From assembly GCA_965208025.1 (NCBI GenBank), contig OZ242302.1:372001-436000 (forward strand): DNA of 64,000 bases, read 5' to 3'. A program made the position numbers and the translations under genes. Numbering within the stretch: position 1 is the first letter of the stretch; every line of letters starts with the position of its first letter. Below are positions 58,546 to 64,000 of this stretch, in pieces. Below the pieces are notes generated by a model. The model was given only the letters and a program-made list of their open reading frames with translations. It searched no databases and had not been told where the DNA came from. The stretch is from Bin80 sp965208025. GTDB lineage: Bacteria > Bacteroidota > Rhodothermia > Rhodothermales > Bin80.

Positions 58546-59288
58546 CGCGGTTGTTGTTGGCCGCAATGTTTCTTATTGGCGGTTGTGCCCCAGCCGACAA
58601 TTCCTCACAGGTCTCCATAACGGTGTTTGCCGCATCTTCGCTGACGGATGCCTTACAAGAGTTGGTCAGCCTCTTTGAACTTCAAGAACCGAGTATTACG
58701 GTTCACACACATATCGGACCAACTTCGCTACTCGCCAGACAAATTCAGCAGGGAGCTCCTGCTGATTTATTTCTGGCTGCCAGTCCTGAATGGACGGAGT
58801 TTCTTCAAAAACGAAATTTGGTTGTCGGTCCAGAAATTAGCTTTGTCGGCAATACACTGGTTGTGCTTGGTTCGTCAGGCGCCCAACAAGTGTCCTCTTT
58901 ATCGGAGTTCTCATCTGGCGATCGACTAGCCATGGCGGATCCTACCCATGTGCCCGCGGGCGTTTACGGAAAACAAGCACTTCAATGTTCTGGGGAGTGG
59001 GATGCATTGAAACCAAGAATTCTCCCGACTCTGGATGTGCGGGCAGCCCTCACCGCGGTTCAAACAGGTATAGCAGAGTATGCAATGGTTTATGGCTCGG
59101 AGGTTACCTTGGTACCTGATCTGGATATTGTATTCCAATTCCCAGATTCATGTATGCCAGAGATTAGATATTCCCTCAGCGTGATTCGAGGGACTTCGCA
59201 CCATGAAACCGCAACATATTTTGCTGACTTCATAACCGATTCATCCCAATTAGAATTGTGGGAGAGTTTCGGATTTCAAAATCAATGA
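58542..59288 (+). CDS. modA: Molybdate ABC transporter, substrate-binding lipoprotein
   Basis: A 248-residue periplasmic binding protein. The N-terminus LLLAAMFLIGGCAPADN is a lipoprotein signal with the lipobox GGC. The mature part begins ITVFAASSLTDALQEL, the oxyanion-binding start of ModA; APADLFLAASPEWTEF and AVQTGIAEYAMVYGSEV are also family marks. Binding would involve the serines of AASS and the backbone near the hinge. It overlaps the zinc-ribbon gene by 4 bases and is followed 1 base later by modB. Tungstate or a related oxyanion cannot be excluded. Confidence 0.93.
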   Translation: MTRLLLAAMFLIGGCAPADNSSQVSITVFAASSLTDALQELVSLFELQEPSITVHTHIGPTSLLARQIQQGAPADLFLAASPEWTEFLQKRNLVVGPEISFVGNTLVVLGSSGAQQVSSLSEFSSGDRLAMADPTHVPAGVYGKQALQCSGEWDALKPRILPTLDVRAALTAVQTGIAEYAMVYGSEVTLVPDLDIVFQFPDSCMPEIRYSLSVIRGTSHHETATYFADFITDSSQLELWESFGFQNQ

Positions 59289-59289
59289 T

Positions 59290-59970
59290 ATGGACTTTGC
59301 AGGGCAGGAGTGGGCCATTGTAGCACTTTCTGTGAGAGTTGCTCTCGTTGCGGTTGGCATAACCGTCGTTCCAGGGATTCTCATTGCTTGGTATCTGGCC
59401 CGAAAGAAATCTGTCCTTAGTTTTCTCATTGAGAATATTGTTCAGTTTCCATTAGTCCTCCCACCAGTGGTTACAGGGTTGTTACTGTTGATGTTCTTCG
59501 GACCGAATGGTGGAGCGGGGCAGTTACTGAATTCGCTATTTGGAATTGAGTTAGCATTTACCAGTGCTGGAGCAGCTGTCGCCGCTGGAATTATGGCATT
59601 TCCACTACTCGTACAGACCTTTCGTGTAGCGTTTGAACAAATTGATCCTGAATGGGAGGAAGCAGTATCTGTTTATGGAGGAGGACGGTGGGCAGTATTT
59701 AGATGGGTTACTTTTCCATTAGCAGCAAGGGGAATCATTGCCGGAATTGTCCTTGGATTTGCCCGGGCTGTGGGAGAATTTGGGGCAACGATCGTCTTTG
59801 CAGGAAATATTCCAGGTAGAACTCAAACGATTCCCCTCGCCGTGTTTTCCAAATTAGGTCAGGTTGGCACTGAAGCGTCCTTGATTAGATTCGTGCTTGT
59901 GGCCATTGCATTGAGTATTATAAGTTTGTCTGTACACGCTTATTTATCCACACGTCTGAGACATACATGA
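59290..59970 (+). CDS. modB: Molybdate ABC transporter, permease
   Basis: A 226-residue inner-membrane protein with about five or six transmembrane helices. The first is VALVAVGITVVPGILIAWYL, and VQFPLVLPPVVTGLLLLMFF includes the conserved ModB proline pair. The cytoplasmic EAA loop that docks on the ATPase is EEAVSVYGGGRWAVFRWVTF, followed by GFARAVGEFGATIVFAGNIPG, a ModB hallmark. The expected ATPase gene modC does not follow; only a short ORF overlaps the stop. Confidence 0.94.
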   Translation: MDFAGQEWAIVALSVRVALVAVGITVVPGILIAWYLARKKSVLSFLIENIVQFPLVLPPVVTGLLLLMFFGPNGGAGQLLNSLFGIELAFTSAGAAVAAGIMAFPLLVQTFRVAFEQIDPEWEEAVSVYGGGRWAVFRWVTFPLAARGIIAGIVLGFARAVGEFGATIVFAGNIPGRTQTIPLAVFSKLGQVGTEASLIRFVLVAIALSIISLSVHAYLSTRLRHT

Positions 59971-60146
59971 GCACAATCTCTTCCAATGCAATTTGGTTAG
60001 CACATGAATGCTCCCCACTGCTTTATCGCCACCAACAATTCTCAACTTTCGGTTGGGATGAAATTCCTTATCCCATAAATAAGAGAGTGGTTAAGAGTAA
60101 TGCTTATTTTCCAGTGCTTGGTGGTGAACCCCTCTTGATAAGATGA
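59967..60146 (+). CDS. Short ORF overlapping modB, function unknown
   Basis: The ATG overlaps the modB stop (ATGA) and opens 59 codons, starting MSTISSNAIWLAHECSP and ending GGEPLLIR. The overlap is what one would expect of a translated operon gene, here in the place normally held by modC. I see no P-loop, ABC signature or other recognisable feature. It could be a genuine small protein, or the start of a modC that was deleted when the downstream defence genes arrived. Confidence 0.35.
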   Translation: MSTISSNAIWLAHECSPLLYRHQQFSTFGWDEIPYPINKRVVKSNAYFPVLGGEPLLIR

Positions 60147-60445
60147 GACGATGATATGCACTTCATAGTTGGATCATCAAGTTGAACAAAACGAATGACT
60201 CCACTACTAATCCTTTTGGATACAGCTTCTTTATCACCCGAGTTGAACATTGCGATTATTCTTGAATACACTTAGATTGCCGTAAAATACTCCCAAGTCT
60301 TGACAACTTTTTCGTTTGGGGTTTAAGAAAGATCTTAGGTCGGATATCCTATCCTATTTTCAGTCCTTAGGTTGTTACTTTGGAGAGCAGTTGGGACTGA
60401 CTGGCTACTCATGAAAGATGTGATAACTTCTCTAAGGCAACGAAT
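60147..60445. other. Gap upstream of the Gabija-like pair
   Basis: Three hundred bases of AT-rich sequence with no gene visible. It must contain the promoter of the following two-gene unit. No hairpin with a T-run after the mod genes is obvious. Confidence 0.4.
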
Positions 60446-62143
60446 ATGAATATTGCCTCAGTTCAAATCCAAAATTTTCGGGGAATTAAGCGACTTGACC
60501 TAGAGTTGAGAGACGTTACTGTTTTGATCGGTGAAAATAACACCGGGAAAACTACTGTACTTGATGCGTTGAAACTTACCCTCAGTCATCTTGGATTAAA
60601 CCGTACTATTTTTCAAGAAATGGATTTCCATCTTCCCAGCGAAGATGCCACTCCCTCATCCGCTGAACCGATTATAATTGATGTGATATTATCCGATGAA
60701 TTCACTGAGCCTTGGGGAAAAGAATTAATTGCAAGCCTAAGCCGTGCTCAAGTTCTACAAGTGGCTGGTAACGATATCCATCGTGTACATTTACGGCTAA
60801 AATGTGGATTTGACCATGTAAGCGGTGAATTTTCGCATAAATGGTTGTTCCTTGATGAGAATCGGAGTGAGTTCCAACCAGGAGTAGTCCGTAATGGAAT
60901 TACTGTATTGCGAAGAGAACTGCACTATTATTATCTGGGCGCACTTCGCGATGTGAGTCGACACTTTGATGCCAAAGGCCCATTCTGGCGACCATTTCTC
61001 AAAGATTCCCAACTCTCTCAGGATAGGAAATCAGAAATTGAGTCTCGCCTCAAAGAGGTGAACGATCTAATCGTATCGTCCCATGGCAGCTTTGATCAAG
61101 TAAAAAAATATCTTCGTCACCTGCAATCACTTGTTCCCTTGGGAAGTGACAGCCCCGTCTCTATTGAAGCTATTCCAAGTCGTTCCTTTGAAGTTCTGTC
61201 CAAAGCTCAGGTTCAGATTGGAGCGACTACTGGAGCAAAAATACCCCTTGCCCTGCATGGTGAAGGTACACAAAGTCTTGCGGTTCTGATATTGTTTTTT
61301 GCTTTTTTAGAAAGCCAAGAATCTGGAACTTCCATTCTTGCTTTGGAAGAACCGGAAGCACATCTCCATCCTTCCGCGATTCGGGTATTATGGAAAATAT
61401 TAAAAAACTTTGCGACTCAACGTCTGATTTCTACCCATAGTGGTGAACTCATTGCTGAAATAAACATAAGGGAGATTCGCCGTTTGGCACAAACGCCAGA
61501 TGGAATCCAAACATTCTGTATTGGTCGTGATGTCCTGTCTACAGAGGAGGTAAACAAATTCAACTATCATATCCGTAGGACTCGCGGCGAGTTATTGTTT
61601 GCCCGATGTTGGCTACTAGTGGAAGGTCAGAGTGATATATTGGTGTACGAAGCGGCAGCACGAGCATGCGAGTTGGATCTTCATAAAGAGGGGGTTCGAC
61701 TGGTTGAGTTTGCACAATCTGATATTAGTACTTTGGCCAAAGTTGCGAATGCACTCGGTATTGCATGGTACTGTGTTGGGGATAATGATCGTCAGAAAGT
61801 AAAAGTTGAGAATGCTTTGCGTAAGGCATGTGGTGGTACTTTGGAAGAAGGAAAGTGTGAGTTTCCGTATCCGAATCTAGAATGCCACTTAGCAAGTAAT
61901 GGCTTCAAGGATGTGTATTCACTCTACATGAAAAATCAGGGTACCAATGAAATCAAATTGAAACCAGATGAGCCTGGGTACTGGGAGAAGTTCATTGATG
62001 GTATTCAACGCGGGGGTAAGACCAAAGCTGCTGCAGACATTGCACTGAAATGGACTCAATCCGATTCGCCCAGTGTAACACCAGAGATACGTTCCGTTTT
62101 AGAGAAGGCTATTGTATTCGCTGGAGGTGATACAGGTGATTAG
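60446..62143 (+). CDS. gajA: GajA-like OLD-family ATPase/TOPRIM nuclease (Gabija-type defence)
   Basis: A 565-residue protein with an ABC-type ATPase N-terminal and a TOPRIM nuclease C-terminal domain. Walker A is GENNTGKTT (about 29-37), the signature-like loop HGEGTQSLAVLILFF lies near 280, and Walker B is LALEEPEAHLHP (Glu301/302). The TOPRIM acidic residues are Glu393 in VEGQSDILVYEAAA, Asp397, and Asp446 and Asp448 in GDNDRQK. Its size and the overlap of 8 bases with a UvrD-like helicase gene match GajA of the Gabija antiphage system, in which nucleotide depletion releases DNA cleavage. Class 2 OLD nucleases paired with helicases are the broader family. All motifs are intact. Confidence 0.85.
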   Translation: MNIASVQIQNFRGIKRLDLELRDVTVLIGENNTGKTTVLDALKLTLSHLGLNRTIFQEMDFHLPSEDATPSSAEPIIIDVILSDEFTEPWGKELIASLSRAQVLQVAGNDIHRVHLRLKCGFDHVSGEFSHKWLFLDENRSEFQPGVVRNGITVLRRELHYYYLGALRDVSRHFDAKGPFWRPFLKDSQLSQDRKSEIESRLKEVNDLIVSSHGSFDQVKKYLRHLQSLVPLGSDSPVSIEAIPSRSFEVLSKAQVQIGATTGAKIPLALHGEGTQSLAVLILFFAFLESQESGTSILALEEPEAHLHPSAIRVLWKILKNFATQRLISTHSGELIAEINIREIRRLAQTPDGIQTFCIGRDVLSTEEVNKFNYHIRRTRGELLFARCWLLVEGQSDILVYEAAARACELDLHKEGVRLVEFAQSDISTLAKVANALGIAWYCVGDNDRQKVKVENALRKACGGTLEEGKCEFPYPNLECHLASNGFKDVYSLYMKNQGTNEIKLKPDEPGYWEKFIDGIQRGGKTKAAADIALKWTQSDSPSVTPEIRSVLEKAIVFAGGDTGD

Positions 62144-64000
62144 CCAAGAGAGCTTAAATACAAATCAGAGGTATGCAGTTAACTGGAATGATGGTCCGCT
62201 GCTCGTGTTGGCCTGTCCCGGGTCGGGGAAAACAGAGGTATTAACTCTTAGGGTAGCCAGAATTCTTGAAGAGAATGAACATGCAGGAGTTTTAGCACTG
62301 ACCTTTACGAACAAGGCGGCAACGGAAATGCGCGAACGAGTAGATCAACTTCTTAAAATAAATACCAATCGTGCTCGCCTGTGTACTTTCCATAAATTTG
62401 CATCCGAACTCCTTTGTCAGCATGGGAGCCATATTGGAATTCGACCTGACCACAGTCTCCTTACCATGAAAGAAGACAGGGTTTCAGTTCTTGTAGAGGT
62501 GATCAGGAACCTTCAAGATAGCCGACATCAAATCCCTGAGGATCCAAGTCATCTTCTCCACTTGATTGATCGGCTTTTTTCGGAAGCATATAGCGGAAAC
62601 GGAGATTTCTCTACGCTACCTTCTACACCTCCATGGCTTGAACCACTCTTTCATGAATATTGTACTGCACTTATCCGGGCTAATCGTTTGGATTTTGGAA
62701 GCTTGATCTATTTTGCAAATCGATTGCTTCGTGAAAACCCAAAGGTTGCTCGTGTTGTTCGTATCGGCTGGACTCACATCTGTGTGGATGAATTTCAAGA
62801 CACAAACAGAGCGCAGTATGAACTCATTCGGCTGATCGCGCCCGAGCGACATCACAATCTTTTTGTTGTCGCAGATGACGATCAGATCATCTATCAATGG
62901 AACGGAGCAAGTGTTCAGCGTGTGCTGGATCTACGACGCCATTATGAAGTGGAAACTATCCAGTTCCCTCATAGCTATCGCTGTCCACCAGAGATTATCA
63001 ACTACGCGAATCTCTTAATAAAGCATAATTCCAGAGTTCTTCAAAAAGAACCCTTGGTGGCCAGAGACCAGAGCGATGGCGCTCGCCCCCAGACGTTGCG
63101 TATTCGACACTTTGATTCCGAGAGAAAGGAAGCTGCATTCATAGGAGAGGATATTCAATCACGCGGGCTTAATCCATCAGAATGTGTGGTACTTGGACGG
63201 ACAAGATTCCTGCTTCAACTCATTACCGATAGTCTTTGTAGGAATGGACATAATGCGCTTTTGATTCAAAAAAAGAGCAGTTTTGATTCTCCGCTCTTAG
63301 GAGTCTTAGTTGAGGTTTTACGGTTGGCTAACTTACCGCATGATCAAGTTGTATTGGAAAGGTTGTGTCATCGGTGGTATACTTTTTCGGGTAAGATGGT
63401 GGACTCAAATGCAGTAGATGCGCAGGCAACATTGGTCGGGGGAAACTTTCTGCGTGCTTGGATGGATATGGTAAAAGACCAGAGTCATTCACAGTTACTC
63501 ACACTTATTCAGGATAATTTGGTAGATAGATTGGATTTCCGAAAGATTATTAACTGGGTTTTAGATGAAGCCAAGCAATCGTTGGTCTCGCAGGATCAAG
63601 AAGATGTGACTGCTGAAGAAGTTGATATATGGCGGAGTATAGATAACGAAATTCTCCAAGAGTCGGGCACCGATGTAACTCTGAATAACTATATTCACCA
63701 CTTTGATCTTTCCTCCAAGGTCCCCCGACCTTCAAATGATACGATTCGGTGCATGACGATTCATCAAGCTAAGGGGCTTCAATTCAGGCATGTTTACTTG
63801 GTCGGGATGGCCCAGAGAATGTTTCCGTTATACCGAGCGGTGAAGAAGGGTTCAGGCAGTTTAGAGATGGAAGAAGAGCGTCGAATCTGTTTTGTGGCGA
63901 TTACCCGGGTGCAAGACACGCTTACACTATCATGGTCAAGGGAGTATTCCGGTTACGTCAAAGAGCCATCCCAATTCTTGGGGGAGATGCAAATTTCGTC
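62136..64000 (+). CDS. gajB: GajB-like UvrD/PcrA-family helicase, open at right edge
   Basis: The frame starts at a GTG at 62136, overlapping the gajA-like stop, and is open to the end of the window, at least 621 codons. It is an SF1A helicase: Q-motif LNTNQRYAVNW, Walker A ACPGSGKT (about residue 25), LTFTNKAATEM, Walker B CVDEFQDTNRAQY (about 217), ADDDQIIYQWNGA, SYRCPPEI, the RNA/DNA-contact motif MTIHQAKGLQF (about 540) and RICFVAITRVQDTL. In Gabija the helicase partners with GajA and is about 500 residues, so this one is longer, with an inserted region around 330-520 typical of full UvrD subdomains. The pair is still best explained as Gabija-like. Confidence 0.85.
   Translation, partial: MISQESLNTNQRYAVNWNDGPLLVLACPGSGKTEVLTLRVARILEENEHAGVLALTFTNKAATEMRERVDQLLKINTNRARLCTFHKFASELLCQHGSHIGIRPDHSLLTMKEDRVSVLVEVIRNLQDSRHQIPEDPSHLLHLIDRLFSEAYSGNGDFSTLPSTPPWLEPLFHEYCTALIRANRLDFGSLIYFANRLLRENPKVARVVRIGWTHICVDEFQDTNRAQYELIRLIAPERHHNLFVVADDDQIIYQWNGASVQRVLDLRRHYEVETIQFPHSYRCPPEIINYANLLIKHNSRVLQKEPLVARDQSDGARPQTLRIRHFDSERKEAAFIGEDIQSRGLNPSECVVLGRTRFLLQLITDSLCRNGHNALLIQKKSSFDSPLLGVLVEVLRLANLPHDQVVLERLCHRWYTFSGKMVDSNAVDAQATLVGGNFLRAWMDMVKDQSHSQLLTLIQDNLVDRLDFRKIINWVLDEAKQSLVSQDQEDVTAEEVDIWRSIDNEILQESGTDVTLNNYIHHFDLSSKVPRPSNDTIRCMTIHQAKGLQFRHVYLVGMAQRMFPLYRAVKKGSGSLEMEEERRICFVAITRVQDTLTLSWSREYSGYVKEPSQFLGEMQIS

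Noticed and set aside
59967..60146. The short ORF after modB as a truncated modC
   Set aside because: No Walker A, Q-loop or other ModC text is visible, so it is listed only as an unknown ORF.
1..64000. tRNA and rRNA genes
   Set aside because: No T-arm-like GGTTCGAATCC sequence with a plausible acceptor stem was seen in the intergenic gaps.

Overview
The window looks like a bacterial chromosome segment from the Bacteroidota/Rhodothermota side of the tree. Four things point that way. The arginine genes include an N-acyl-ornithine-type transcarbamylase. Two small genes are preceded by a TAnnTTTG element with an A-rich leader and no clear Shine-Dalgarno. Genes sit in long, tightly overlapping operons. 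There is a very large secreted protein with leucine-rich and Calx-beta repeats and a C-terminal barrel. Together with a methyl-branching type I PKS, this would suit a host-associated (for example sponge-associated) lineage, but that is inference. I see no rRNA, tRNA or CRISPR array.

Layout. 1-5647: the end of an unknown gene, then a DinG/XPD-type helicase gene broken by a nonsense codon and by an ISL3-family element with a perfect 8-bp target duplication. 5935-15531: one eight-gene branched-chain amino acid operon, ilvB-ilvN-ilvC-leuB-leuA-leuC-leuD-cimA. 16001-28329: a free acyl carrier protein, an alpha/beta hydrolase and a 3393-residue PKS (KS-AT-DH-cMT-psiKR-ER-KR-ACP-KS-AT) whose last AT has lost its catalytic residues and which ends without an ACP or thioesterase. 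28736-29614: remains of an AbiE toxin-antitoxin pair. 29855-38053: the giant surface protein, reverse strand. 38559-44777: arginine operon argG-argC-argD-argF'-argB-argE, reverse strand. 44956-46860: moaA and a secreted EEP-family phosphohydrolase. 47427-54197: a mosaic of a DNA methyltransferase with a frameshifted restriction partner, an IS1634-family element, pieces of ppc, argG and the EEP gene, and a frameshifted AlbA_2/Schlafen-like gene. 54329-57079: ppc, reverse strand. 57259-60146: HU, a zinc-ribbon/TPR membrane protein, modA, modB and a 59-codon ORF. 60446-64000: a Gabija-like pair, an OLD-family ATPase/TOPRIM nuclease overlapping a UvrD-like helicase that runs off the window.

How the parts fit. 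The core of the window is housekeeping biosynthesis: Val/Leu/Ile by the citramalate route, Arg by the acylated linear route, anaplerotic PEP carboxylase, and molybdate uptake with molybdopterin synthesis. Accessory blocks lie between these. Four defence-type loci (DinG-like helicase, AbiE, the restriction enzyme, the AlbA_2 gene) carry visible lesions, while the Gabija-like pair at the right edge reads open throughout. The most unusual items are the PKS with a trailing KS plus inactivated AT beside a free ACP, and a scar around 51.65-52.32 kb best explained by an old tandem duplication of an argG-to-ppc segment joined at a 7-bp microhomology and then largely deleted.
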